Shown: positions 41,937-51,997 of the stretch, in pieces | How positions within the stretch are numbered: the stretch's first letter is position 1 | Layout: the number at the start of each line of letters is the position of its first letter | DNA from: Entamoeba invadens IP1 | Lineage: Eukaryota; Evosea; Mastigamoebida; Endamoebidae | Length of the DNA stretch: 64,000 nucleotides | Reading direction: 5' to 3' | Assembly: GCF_000330505.1 (NCBI RefSeq) | Contig: NW_004191756.1 | Coordinates: forward strand, 62,001-126,000 | Program-made: the position numbers and the translations under genes | The notes under the pieces: generated by a model | Databases searched by the model: none | Told to the model about the DNA's origin: nothing | What the model saw: only the letters and a program-made list of their open reading frames with translations

Positions 41937-43307
41937 TTAACTAGACTTCTGTAAATTAGACATTTTATTTCGAATCCACCAAGAGGAGAAGTGTTGTGAC
42001 ATGACGAACTCACTATACCAAGTTCTCAGTGATCCGCTTGGGATCGTATTTGGGAACTTTTCTTGGAATTCCTTAAAAGTGAGTGGTCCGTTGATTTTAC
42101 AAAACAGTGTGATTTTTCCAATGATTTTGTCGTAGAATCTTTCCTTCATAATTTTCATGACTTCCATTCCGAACTTCTCACCCTTTCCCGATTTATTGAT
42201 GGCGACCATTCGTTCCTCGTAACTGCTCATTCTGAGAATCTCCACAATCTCCCGATCGCACAGATTTTTGAGTTCCATAAATACATCCTCGAAGTATGGG
42301 ATAGGAAGAGGAGTTTTCTCGTTATTTAAGAAGATCTTATCTATATTATCCATTAGTCCCAGTGGCTCGACGGGTGCTACAAATGCGGAGATGTTGACTG
42401 GTTCTGTCGGCATTTCCGTTCCAAAGATCGACGGTAATGGGGATTCGAGGAACTCGTAGAGGTGTGATGGGATATAAGGGATGATGACGCCTTCCCACTC
42501 GAACGGCCCCAAGAGTGGAATTAGCGATAAAGCGCAGTCAGTGACCAGAGGGATATTTCGACCGATTAAGAAGACGGATATATTCAGAAGGAGTGAAGAC
42601 ACCATAGCTAAGATCCCTGCGATCTTAGTGACGGAGAATAATCTGATGATCGCGTGTTTTGAGAGTAAGTCGAGTGTTGGTTGGTCTGTGTGTAAGTTCT
42701 TTAAACTATCCAAGAGTGGATAGAGGCGTGTTGCTGTGCTTTGGTATTTGAATTGGGGGATTAAAGGTATAGTCTTCAAATAGAACTGCTTGATCCACTG
42801 CTCCTTAAAGCAGAAATCAGTCATGAACAGATCTTGAATAATCGGTGTCAAGAGTGATATGTCTGGTGATCGGGTTGTTATACAGTAGACTCGTACGGTC
42901 TCTAACTGTTGTGTTGAGTATATGGATGTCATTGAAGTCTCTTGAATTAAATCGGAAGGGTATTGTAAGAGTTCAAACCGAGTGAAACAGACACAAAAAA
43001 CAGGGGACTCTTCATTTGGAATGAACGTGATGTGAATGCCGACGGGGCTATTCAAAAGGGCGTTGAAATTCTCGACGGGGCGAACTATAACGCCACGAGG
43101 AACAATGAACTCCCCAATTTTGTCGTTGAGTGTGTTTTTTGGAGGATATGAAAAAAGAAGTTGCGCGGGAAAATTCTGTGAGCGGCGAAAAAAGTTGAAT
43201 GACTTCTCAACTCGAAACTTGCCCGGTAGTCCCCAAATTGAAAAACTCTCAACGACAGAACCGTTCGCCGTTGCGATCGCACGTTGAATTGGACTGTGTT
43301 GTTCCAT
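41937..43307 (-). CDS. DENN-domain protein (putative Rab exchange factor)
   Basis: 456 residues from ATG 43305-43307. The N-terminal 100 residues fit the upstream DENN beta-sheet (SFSIWGLPGKF, LLFSYPP). The central DENN core has VFLIGRNIPLVTDCALSLIPLLGPFEWEGVIIPYIP, the usual pattern in which W and the IP-x-P string follow a hydrophobic helix, then LYEFLESPLPSIFG. A downstream DENN-like helical region completes it. DENN proteins load Rab GTPases with GTP on specific membranes. The Rab partner cannot be told from sequence. The 3' end faces the amylase gene, 92 bp away. Confidence 0.85.
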   Translation of the reverse strand: MEQHSPIQRAIATANGSVVESFSIWGLPGKFRVEKSFNFFRRSQNFPAQLLFSYPPKNTLNDKIGEFIVPRGVIVRPVENFNALLNSPVGIHITFIPNEESPVFCVCFTRFELLQYPSDLIQETSMTSIYSTQQLETVRVYCITTRSPDISLLTPIIQDLFMTDFCFKEQWIKQFYLKTIPLIPQFKYQSTATRLYPLLDSLKNLHTDQPTLDLLSKHAIIRLFSVTKIAGILAMVSSLLLNISVFLIGRNIPLVTDCALSLIPLLGPFEWEGVIIPYIPSHLYEFLESPLPSIFGTEMPTEPVNISAFVAPVEPLGLMDNIDKIFLNNEKTPLPIPYFEDVFMELKNLCDREIVEILRMSSYEERMVAINKSGKGEKFGMEVMKIMKERFYDKIIGKITLFCKINGPLTFKEFQEKFPNTIPSGSLRTWYSEFVMSQHFSSWWIRNKMSNLQKSS

Positions 43308-43678
43308 TGGTGTTATTTTACAGTTCCACACCAATTTTTTTGAGATGCTCCTTCAAATTTAACTGTTCATGTACCATTTAGAATAGTAAATTGTATTACA
43401 AATAAACTATATATAGTTACTTGTTTTGTCTTTGGATATAGTTCTGATACAAGTAAAAATAAACCATACATCTAGTAAAAGAGATAAAAAAGATAAAACG
43501 AGGAGCTTTTTAAAAAAATCCTGGTTTATTAAAAGTACATGAAAAAAATGATAATATACCCATCGAAAAGAGACCACAAAAGATGAGCAAAATCGGGAAA
43601 TGCCAATAACAAAAAACCAAGAAATGAGAAAAATGTAAAAATAGCAAAGATAGAACAAACAAACAATTTACACGACAA
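43308..43678. other. Divergent promoter region
   Basis: 370 bp between two divergent genes, AT-rich. No ORF called. Confidence 0.5.
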
Positions 43679-44557
43679 ATGGGGAGTGGACTGCTATTGT
43701 TTTTATCAATGATCTTGTGTATAGTGATCGGAGGGATACTTGCTGTTGTTGTTCTTGTAGTTTGCGTTTATAAGGCAGCGACGCCGAGAAGGAGATATAA
43801 CGAAATCACGAACGTTTCATTCATCGCGCCAGAAATCCCATTTGGGCAAACGTTTCATAAGGTCGAAACACTGCTAGCGAAACCAATGGGAGAGACTTCG
43901 ATATTCATCGACGTTCCACGACTTGCGACGAAGTTGATAGTTAAAGTTGAAGGGAAAACAGTGATAGAAGGCCCAGAGATCTTAAAGCGACATGACAAAG
44001 AACAATATTCGATTGAATTGACTCTGAAGGAAACGGTAAGCGAGTTAATACGAATCTTCGACGGTGCGGAGTTAAGTCGAAAGTTCTCCGAGAAGTTTGA
44101 AGAGACGTTTAAGTATATCACAACAAAGAGCGAAGGAGACTGTGCGATGTTTTTTAAACAATTGTGTTACTCTGTCTTCACAGAGGACGCGATGACACTC
44201 TTTGTGATGAAAACATTCACACAAGGACTCTTTGCGAGTGCCGTAGAATATATGATGCCGTTACGAACGAAACATAGATATCATGATGGATATTCGGGGT
44301 GGAATGTCCAAGTCGAAATTAATGGAGATCATGTCAGCGTGATTCATAAGAAGGGAGAAACATCATATAAAGCGGACGCATTTGATTTTGAATGGTGTTT
44401 AACGTATGGAATGTCTTTATCGAAGAAAAGAATCACTGATATGGAGCTCAAAATTATTAATACCCAATTCAGAAATTATTCGAATGATTTGCAACTCGAC
44501 TTTTTGGCATATGTCGAAAAAATTAATAGAGAAGCACATTCAGAAGGCCTCAATTGA
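43679..44557 (+). CDS. Membrane-anchored protein of unknown function
   Basis: 292 residues. A strongly hydrophobic N-terminal helix (about 5-31) followed by Lys-Ala-Ala-Thr-Pro-Arg-Arg-Arg fits a signal anchor with the bulk of the protein on the cytosolic side. The rest is a soluble alpha/beta region with no recognised domain; it contains a Trp-Asn-Val-Gln-Val strand and a WCLTYGM segment near 250. No catalytic motif seen. I see no relation to its neighbours. Confidence 0.75.
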   Translation: MGSGLLLFLSMILCIVIGGILAVVVLVVCVYKAATPRRRYNEITNVSFIAPEIPFGQTFHKVETLLAKPMGETSIFIDVPRLATKLIVKVEGKTVIEGPEILKRHDKEQYSIELTLKETVSELIRIFDGAELSRKFSEKFEETFKYITTKSEGDCAMFFKQLCYSVFTEDAMTLFVMKTFTQGLFASAVEYMMPLRTKHRYHDGYSGWNVQVEINGDHVSVIHKKGETSYKADAFDFEWCLTYGMSLSKKRITDMELKIINTQFRNYSNDLQLDFLAYVEKINREAHSEGLN

Positions 44558-45022
44558 GAATACAAAACAAAAAGACCCAACAACCCGTTTCTTCCGTTTC
44601 GGCTAATCTTTGGGCTTTGTGATGGAGCTTCAAAGGCCAATTCGGAAAACATTGTTATAATTTAATTTTAATTTAATCTACTATTTGTTTGGCTTTTGTT
44701 GTGTTATTCGTGTATTTCAAAAGAAATACAAAGAGAATATTGAAGTTATAATTACACTTAATTCAAATCATATTATCTTTATTATTCGTTTGGGATAACT
44801 TTTTATTTTTAAAATAGATTATTTCCCGTTTTTGTGAAACTATTAATATCATAGTTAAATTAATTTAACATTGTAACTTATTTTATTAATTCAATTAAGT
44901 TACTTTTTTAAATTAAAAAAAAATAATAATTGTTTGGTTTGATTTTAATAAAGTAAATTCAAATCCAAATCCAAATTAAGAATTATAATAAATTATAATT
45001 ATAATAATAAGCAATAAATGGT
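44558..45022. other. AT-rich convergent 3' region
   Basis: 465 bp with no gene; 3' ends of two convergent genes. Confidence 0.5.
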
Positions 45023-47170
45023 TTAGCAATGTTCCTCCCAAATTTCTTCATACGACGGGAAATTCCAGGTCTCCTTATCAACCAAGTTTTCCGCATGATC
45101 GACATAAGTGCGAATAGTTTTAGTTAAGGGGAACACAATTTTTTCACACAAAAGGAGTCTTCCTTCAAAAGCGATCTCGATCTTATCAATTTCATCATTG
45201 AGTCTTTGAGATTGTGCCAACATTTCATTTGCCGTGGCTGTTAAATCTCTTACAACTAATTTAAAAGCAGGCATCTCACATTTCACTGTCTCAATTTCCT
45301 TTGAAATTTTCGCAGCCATTTGTAATGTTTCTGGTGCAAACTTTCTTCTCACCAATTCACAAAGTAACTTAGCTTCTAATAAAATCGTTTCCACAAAATG
45401 TTCCTCATAAATGGCGACTCGCGCTGCAGTTTCTTGCTTTGACATCACATTCATGTTTTCAAAGACATCGATGTTACGCACTTGTAACATCTCACGAAGG
45501 ACATCTGACGTGTTGTTGAGCGACTTAAAGCCTCGTTTAGTCATTTCGGCTTCATATTCTTCGGAGTAGCAATCGCCGTTATAAACTATTTTATTATGGT
45601 TCTTTAATGTATCTTTAATAACTCTTTCGATTGCTTCACGACCCAAGCTCCCACTCTTGTTCAACGCTTTGACTTGATTCATCATTTCATTCACCGCAGT
45701 AGCAAAAATGGTGTTAATAACAGTCATCGGCCATGCTGGATTTTGTGACGACCCCACCGCCCTGAACTCAAATCGATTTCCGATGAATGCGAATGGCGAT
45801 GTTCGATTTCTGTCGCTTTGGTCTCTTGTGAAGCTTGGTAAGGTCTCTATCCCAAACGACACTAACAATGGTGAGCAATCTAATGCGGCTTCATCGCGTA
45901 ACATATCGTCGATGCATCGTTCCAAACGTTCTCCAATAAACATCGAGACGAAACTCGGTGGTGCCTCGAAGCCACCGAGTCGATCGATATTTCCCGGCGT
46001 TAACGTAGCTGCGCGGACGAGGTCATAGTGGTCGTCCACTGCTTTTAATAACGCGGAAGTTAAGAAGAGAAAAGTGATACGTTCTGCTTCAGAAGACTTG
46101 AACGACATCAAATTTTGCCCGTCACAGAATAACGCCCAGTTCAAGTGTTTTCCACTCCCATTGACTCCTTTAAATGGTTTCTCATGGAATAACACCTTTA
46201 ATCCATGCTTCTTGGCTATTGCTTCTAATTGCTCCATAAATATGGTGTTATGGTCTGAAGCAATACTTCCTTTCTCAAAGATGGGAGCGACTTCATATTG
46301 TGCTGGAGCGACTTCGTTGTGAATTGTGGTGATTGGAATACCTAATTCCCACATCGACTTTTTCACTTCACTTAAACAATCGACGATACGTTGTGGCATA
46401 ACACCCCAATAATGATCTTTCATTTGTTGCGCTTTACTCGGTAGACGACCTACTAAAGTCTTTCCAGTCTCCATCAGATCCTCTCGCTTCTTCGCAATTT
46501 TCTCGTCGATCATAAACATCTCTTGCTCAAGGCCAACAGTCACAGAAACATGTTGCTCCGGCGTTTTCTTAGGCGTGTCGTACAACATCGCCATCATATC
46601 CAAAAAGTTCGAGACGGTCTCGTCGACGGCCTTCTCACTTCTTAAGAGTGGCGTTTTGGTATCCAAAGACAATCCAAAAATGGAGCAGAATACTGCGGGG
46701 ATGTATAAAACACCACCAAATTCATCTTTAATGACAAAAACAGAGGAATTGTAATCCCAAGCAGAATACCCACGAGCTTGGGACGTGTTTCGAAGGCCTC
46801 CATTTGGGAATGAACTGCCATCAGGTTCTCCTTGAATCAATTGCTTTCCAGTGAACTCCGAGAGGAGTTGTGAGATGTGTTGTCTTGAGCATTGATGCTT
46901 CACTGATAGGAAAGAGTCATACTTCCGTGCGGTCGAGGATGATAGGGGTTGGAACCAATGAGTGAAACACGTCGCTCCTAACTCTTCGGCCCATTCTTTC
47001 ATCCCAAACGCAATCACATCGGCTGTACTCGGATCTAATGTCCCTCCATTCTCAAATAACATTTGAAGCTTCAAATAAGCACTTCGAGGAAGTTTCTTTT
47101 CCATCATTTCATTAGTAAAGACGTATTTACTGTATGACGGGTCTTTATGTAAAAGTTCGGTGGTGGCCAT
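45023..47170 (-). CDS. glnN: Glutamine synthetase type III
   Basis: 715 residues, the size of GSIII (about 700-730), much longer than eukaryotic GSII. Motifs: VTVGLEQEMFMID with metal-binding Glu residues, the NEVAPAQYEVAPIF stretch, the FKGVNGSGKHLNWALF motif, and the NRTSPFAFIGNRFEFRAVGSSQNPAWP signature. It makes glutamine from glutamate, ammonia and ATP in the cytosol. GSIII is mainly bacterial (Bacteroidetes, cyanobacteria) and occurs in a few protists, so transfer from an anaerobic bacterium is likely. A TATA-like box lies about 31 bp before the ATG. Confidence 0.96.
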   Translation of the reverse strand: MATTELLHKDPSYSKYVFTNEMMEKKLPRSAYLKLQMLFENGGTLDPSTADVIAFGMKEWAEELGATCFTHWFQPLSSSTARKYDSFLSVKHQCSRQHISQLLSEFTGKQLIQGEPDGSSFPNGGLRNTSQARGYSAWDYNSSVFVIKDEFGGVLYIPAVFCSIFGLSLDTKTPLLRSEKAVDETVSNFLDMMAMLYDTPKKTPEQHVSVTVGLEQEMFMIDEKIAKKREDLMETGKTLVGRLPSKAQQMKDHYWGVMPQRIVDCLSEVKKSMWELGIPITTIHNEVAPAQYEVAPIFEKGSIASDHNTIFMEQLEAIAKKHGLKVLFHEKPFKGVNGSGKHLNWALFCDGQNLMSFKSSEAERITFLFLTSALLKAVDDHYDLVRAATLTPGNIDRLGGFEAPPSFVSMFIGERLERCIDDMLRDEAALDCSPLLVSFGIETLPSFTRDQSDRNRTSPFAFIGNRFEFRAVGSSQNPAWPMTVINTIFATAVNEMMNQVKALNKSGSLGREAIERVIKDTLKNHNKIVYNGDCYSEEYEAEMTKRGFKSLNNTSDVLREMLQVRNIDVFENMNVMSKQETAARVAIYEEHFVETILLEAKLLCELVRRKFAPETLQMAAKISKEIETVKCEMPAFKLVVRDLTATANEMLAQSQRLNDEIDKIEIAFEGRLLLCEKIVFPLTKTIRTYVDHAENLVDKETWNFPSYEEIWEEHC

Positions 47171-47569
47171 TAATGAATGAACGAATGAATTTCAACGCCC
47201 TTTTATACAGAAGAATCTCTTTCTCAACGGAGATCAGAAAGTCGGGAAACATGATCTGGCATCTAGTTTCTTTGTAATTTGAATTAACTATATTAGTAAT
47301 TTACATTTTAACTTGTTTTTCTATTTTGAAAAATTGTCAACTTATTAGTATAATTATTATTATAGTTATAAATATAATTACTATATTTTTATATTTCTAA
47401 CTATTAATTATAATTTAAATTATTTATCTATTGATATAGTAATATTCCATTTATATAAACTATATTTAATACCATTTCGAAACCATTTGAAAAAATGTTG
47501 CAAACAAATAATAAAAATGGTTTTGATTTTGTTTGTGATGAAACTTCTAATTCATTTTTTATAAAGAAA
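47171..47569. other. Divergent promoter region
   Basis: 400 bp, AT-rich, between GSIII and the small secreted protein gene. Confidence 0.5.
47201..47207 (-). promoter_or_regulatory. TATA-like box of glutamine synthetase gene
   Basis: TATAAAA, about 31 bp upstream of the ATG at 47170; short leader as expected in Entamoeba. Confidence 0.55.
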
Positions 47570-47797
47570 ATGATTTTGGTGTTTTTGTTATTGAACGTCG
47601 TGTGTTTGGCACAGTACGGCAATCCAACACTGATCGACGTGTTTTTGGAGGAAGGGAAAGAAGTAAAGGGAAAGACATATTTAAATAATGCGAAAAAACT
47701 TGTTAAGAATAAGGTGGAGATGGAAAAACTCATTGAAAAAGCAGCAGCGGCCGTTCGACACATGGCACGACCTTCTTTGAAAGGAGAAAGGAAATGA
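47570..47797 (+). CDS. Small secreted protein, unknown
   Basis: 75 residues from ATG 47570, which puts a signal peptide first (MILVFLLLNVVCLAQ, cleavage likely after Ala-Gln or nearby). The mature part is about 60 residues, Lys/Glu-rich and helical, with no cysteines. An in-frame ATG at 47495 would add 25 polar residues before the signal sequence and is less likely. Family not recognised; a small basic secreted or granule protein is possible. Confidence 0.5.
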   Translation: MILVFLLLNVVCLAQYGNPTLIDVFLEEGKEVKGKTYLNNAKKLVKNKVEMEKLIEKAAAAVRHMARPSLKGERK

Positions 47798-48215
47798 TTT
47801 TCTATTGTGTTTAATTCTTGTATAACTTTTTTTATTATAAGTTATAGTTTCCATTCGAATTATTTTATAATATAAAATCTGTTATAATTTTTAGTAGCCT
47901 TTTCATTTTTTTTTATTATTTTTATTGATATAGTTACAATAATAATACAAATTACCATTTATTATAAAAAAATAAAAAAACAATGTTAAGTTTTAATTTG
48001 TTTAAATAATTGTGATTTTTACCCGAAATAATGCAAAAAACCAAAAAAGAAGCTGTTTTTTTCAGAAAGAGGAATTAAAAAAGCATGTCTAGACAATGGT
48101 TAATAATAATAAACTATTAACTCTATTAAGATGAATTAATGGTATAGTTTACTTCTCCGATTTAAAGTTACGTTGTATAAAAAAAGAAATCCAAAACTGT
48201 ACTATTTTCAACAAT
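47798..48215. other. AT-rich intergenic region
   Basis: 418 bp without a supported feature other than the ATG4 promoter. Confidence 0.5.
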
Positions 48216-49680
48216 ATGACCGAAGACCAACTCTTGTATGAAGAATCACTGCAAAACATCCCATTTTCGCAATGGCTCCGACAGAAGCGGACGAATCTGA
48301 TGTCACGGTTTTACAATTTTATACCGGACACATTAGATAACCCAACTCTATATCCCAAAGAATTTATTGCTGCGTGTGGACAAGTTTTTTTCCCACAAGA
48401 AGTTGAAATAAAAACGTCAAGTTTTTTGGACGTCGCGTTGACACACACTAAGGCATTCGACGAAATTATAAACCTCTTTTACTTTGTTTATAGAAATAAC
48501 TTCCAACCATTGCCAAATACAACACTGACATCTGATAGTGGATGGGGTTGCACCATACGGTCAACTCAGATGTTAGTTGCAAATGCAATTGGGAAGCTTT
48601 TCACAAACGACTTTGACACTGGAGAAGTCACGGACAAAATGGTCATCAAATTTTTCTTGGACTTTTTTTCTGTTGAATGCCCGTTCTCCATCCACAACCT
48701 TTTCCTTACAAAGGCTATCCTTCAGGGAAACATCAACGGCAATTCCTTCTTGCCGCCGTCTGCTGTCGCCGCCGCATTTGTGTTTGTTCTTTCCGCCACA
48801 CATTTGAGAAACTATAGATATTGTTTATTTTATTATTCATTTTATTTAATTTCTTGCGGCTTATTTTGGTTGTTCGGGATTGGAATTTTGACAACCAATA
48901 GTTAGAAATACTTTATACATTTATTGTATTACTATGATTTAACGACAAATTTAGTTCTTTTTATTATATCTGACCTATTTTCTACAGTACTCAATTCAAT
49001 ATCCCATTCTAATTATTATATTATATATGATAGATATAGAATTTGTTTTTTGGTAATGGTAATTTCAATGGTATACTAAAATTACTATATATATTTTATT
49101 TCTTTAACATTTGTCTTAACAGGCACAACGATGTATAATAGGACAACACATTTATCTTAATGCAAAAGCTTATATACTCAAGTCTAGAGAGATCAACAAG
49201 AAGCTTGCGAACCCCAAATTTGGCATGGAGATACTAACAACGACTTTTACTTTCCGTGTGTATACACAACCCACAATAGTATTAATACCTATAAGTATAC
49301 CAGATTCGTTCAATGACAAGATAGCAGTGATCTTCTCGTTTTATCTCTTTTCGGGGATGGTTGGAGGGTCGGGGAGAAAGGCGTTTTACTTCTTTGGGAT
49401 CCACCATGACCAATTACTCTTCTTAGACCCACACACGGTCAGAAATACGGTAATCAATTCGTGCTCATTTGATCCCCAAGAGTACCACCCAATCATTGGA
49501 GATGTTAAGGCACTGAGTTACTCACTACTCGACAGAAGTGCTGTGCTTGCTTTTGTCGTCACATCGCAAAGAGAGCTCGACGATTTAAAAGGGTTTGTAC
49601 AGAACATGCTTGGGATTGATGACAAAGTCCTACGCGTAAAAAATGAAGACGTTGATGGCTTTGAGGTCATCAACTTTTGA
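48216..49680 (+). CDS. ATG4: ATG4 cysteine protease (peptidase C54), split by a long intron
   Basis: Coding blocks 48216-48779 and 49123-49680 join in phase 0 to 373 residues if the intron is 48780-49122 (343 nt, GTGTTTGT to ACAG). The consensus donor GTTTGT sits two bases later but breaks the frame. The first block holds TSDSGWGCTIRSTQM with the catalytic Cys and FLPPSAVAAA (like the GPS motif); the second holds VGGSGRKAFYFFGIHHDQLLFLDPHTVR with the catalytic Asp and His. ATG4 trims Atg8 before lipidation and releases it from membranes. Entamoeba uses Atg8 in growth, phagocytosis and encystation. The intron is long for Entamoeba, so a second small exon inside it is possible. Confidence 0.88.
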
Positions 49681-49848
49681 TTTGTAGACAAACGTTGCAA
49701 TGATGAATAGGTCACTTTTTGAATATTTCTTTCACACTTGTTTTTAACGGAGTTTTATTCTTATTTTTAATGTGTAATTTTCTCAGTGGTTTTCAATTAG
49801 ATTCCGCTATAAAGTAGATGTTTTGAACGAACGAAACGAAAGAGTTGG

Positions 49849-50169
49849 TTATAAAAGTGATGAAGCTTTTGCTACCAAAGCATTGAGACCGTCAATGTCT
49901 GCGCCTTTAATTCGATCAACGACATCGCCTTTATTGGAAAGGATAAATGTTGGCATTGCTGTGATTTCATAATTTTGTGCAATCTCTTCACCAGCCTCAA
50001 CATCTACTTTCACAAACTTCACTTTGGGGTTTTTGTTTGCAAGGTCTTCAAAGACAGGAGCAATTGACTTGCAAGGACCACACCACGTAGCAAAGAAATC
50101 AAAGATGATGACATTAGTGTCAAGAATTCTTGATAAGTCTTCCACTGAATTAATATGAAGAACAGCCAT
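49849..50169 (-). CDS. Thioredoxin
   Basis: 106 residues, full-length thioredoxin fold with the WCGPCK active site (Cys30 and Cys33), the buried Asp in FDFFATW, and the cis-Pro in ITAMPTF. No signal peptide, so cytosolic. Works with thioredoxin reductase to reduce peroxiredoxin and other targets, the main thiol system in Entamoeba, which lacks glutathione. Convergent with ATG4. Confidence 0.97.
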   Translation of the reverse strand: MAVLHINSVEDLSRILDTNVIIFDFFATWCGPCKSIAPVFEDLANKNPKVKFVKVDVEAGEEIAQNYEITAMPTFILSNKGDVVDRIKGADIDGLNALVAKASSLL

Positions 50170-50471
50170 TTTTTATTATTGAGTTCTTTTCATTTCGTTT
50201 TATCTTAAACAAACTTACCCAATAAAACAATTAAATGTGTAATTCACTCATTACAACAGTTATTATCTAAATATAAATAAAACACACTTCTTTATTAGTA
50301 TATATACTAGTATATTATTATTATTACTGATATAATAAAATAATAGTATAATGTACTATATACTAATAAAATCAATAGAATTAAGTGAAAGTGTGTAAAA
50401 TACTACACTTTGAGCGCAATACGCCACTCTCTAGTGTAAACCCATAACAAAACAACAAGATAAAGTCTGAA
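50170..50471. other. AT-rich intergenic region
   Basis: About 300 bp; no gene seen. Confidence 0.5.
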
Positions 50472-51599
50472 TTAAAGAGACTGGTAATGGTCCTTCTTCA
50501 CTTTCTTTGAATAGATGATGAACCCAATGAGTCCGATATTGATAACGATCAATAAGAACACTGCAATAGAAAAGACGATGATAGTGATCATCAAGTCCTT
50601 ATCCATTCCCGGCTCTTCAGATGGGTCGATGATAGGTTGAACAGCCTGTTTCAGTGTTGTTTTAATGACGACGGTACTGTCTTGATATATTTTGCTATTT
50701 GATTTCAGAACAATAACAAAGTCTCCATGGACTTCTGTCTCATTTGAGTAGATGCTGCACTTGTTATTAGTATTTACAAACGTCTCAAATCCAAGCGGAT
50801 CACTAACAACGTCAATCTGAAGAACTCCATTTGCAGTACTCTTGTATTGAACTATTTGATGCTTCCCTTCATAACAAATGGACTCTTCTTGTGCACTTTC
50901 AGTACGGAAGACTGCATTAATAACAGCGGGAGCAGTTTCATCGACTACAATAGGAAGTGGGGAGGACTTTTCTTCATCGGCGAGTTTAAGTGTGAGTCGA
51001 TAGATCCCGGCTTCTTTCATGACAGTCAGTAAAGTGCGTTGGTCTTGTTTCATATCAACTGTAGTGATTTGCGTTCCATCAATTTCAACAGCAACTTTCC
51101 AATTAGTTCTTCCTAAGACACTGTAATAGATGGTGTTGGCTTCTGTGTATGTGTGAATGTCAAAGGTCAATGGCAAAAACTCTTGTCTAATAACTATAGG
51201 CTCAGTCTTACTCGCAGAGACTAACATCTTCTCTGCTATGACTACGTACTCAGTCACTTCTGTGTCGGCGAGAGAGACAAAGTACGTTTTAGACTGTCCA
51301 ACCTCCACTACTAATGGCTTTGGAAGTAACATCACTTCACTAAATGTGGTGCAATCAGTGACTTCTTGAATGCCTACAACTTGATATGTGTCTTCCATTG
51401 TATGAAAGGAAAACCCTAACGCACTGCTCTCGGGAGTTATTTGGATGAACACTCCCTTTCTCGAGTTATAGACGGTGCGTTGGGAAAGGTCTTCAATGTA
51501 GATGTTTGTCGAGCCCTTTATGATTTGTGGGTCTTTGCATTCGTTGTACTCTATCTTAATCGAAGAGCAAATCGAGACAAGAAGTAATAATCTCAACAT
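50472..51599 (-). CDS. Type I membrane protein with YxxPhi sorting tail
   Basis: 375 residues. Signal peptide at 1-13, ectodomain of beta-rich repeats (about 15-335) with few cysteines, one membrane helix (about 341-366), and a 9-residue tail ending YQSL. A Tyr-x-x-Leu at the very C-terminus is an AP-complex sorting signal. This plan is shared with the Entamoeba cysteine-protease-binding family receptors, which also have PPC-like beta domains and deliver hydrolases to phagosomes, but those are much longer (about 800-1,000 residues). I infer a lysosomal or phagosomal cargo receptor-like protein; cargo unknown. Confidence 0.72.
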   Translation of the reverse strand: MLRLLLLVSICSSIKIEYNECKDPQIIKGSTNIYIEDLSQRTVYNSRKGVFIQITPESSALGFSFHTMEDTYQVVGIQEVTDCTTFSEVMLLPKPLVVEVGQSKTYFVSLADTEVTEYVVIAEKMLVSASKTEPIVIRQEFLPLTFDIHTYTEANTIYYSVLGRTNWKVAVEIDGTQITTVDMKQDQRTLLTVMKEAGIYRLTLKLADEEKSSPLPIVVDETAPAVINAVFRTESAQEESICYEGKHQIVQYKSTANGVLQIDVVSDPLGFETFVNTNNKCSIYSNETEVHGDFVIVLKSNSKIYQDSTVVIKTTLKQAVQPIIDPSEEPGMDKDLMITIIVFSIAVFLLIVINIGLIGFIIYSKKVKKDHYQSL

Positions 51600-51997
51600 C
51601 TGAGTATTCGAAGTTCACAGTTCCATAAACAAAAATTATTAAAAGAATAAGAAGACAACATTCGAATTTTCTGGGTGTTCGCAAATCTCTTTAATTAAAA
51701 ATTTTAAATCAATTTAACAAAAAATACTATAAATTTATTTATTATTCAATTATAATTAATTTTTTATATCTTATAATTTTGTTATAATGAACTATATTAT
51801 ACAATATATTTACTTGAATATAGTATACTTCTTTTTTTTTATTTAAAAACAAATTTTTAGTTTGAATATACTATATTATAATACATTTTAATTAATACCA
51901 AGTACTAGACTTGAATAATTTCATAATAAAAAAAACAACTATAAATATTTTCTCTTTTTGATATCACTGAAAAACTTGAAAAAAGACCAATTTGTGA
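51600..51997. other. Divergent promoter region
   Basis: About 400 bp, very AT-rich. Confidence 0.5.
51940..51946 (+). promoter_or_regulatory. TATA-like box of MYST gene
   Basis: TATAAAT, about 52 bp upstream of the ATG at 51998. Confidence 0.45.
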
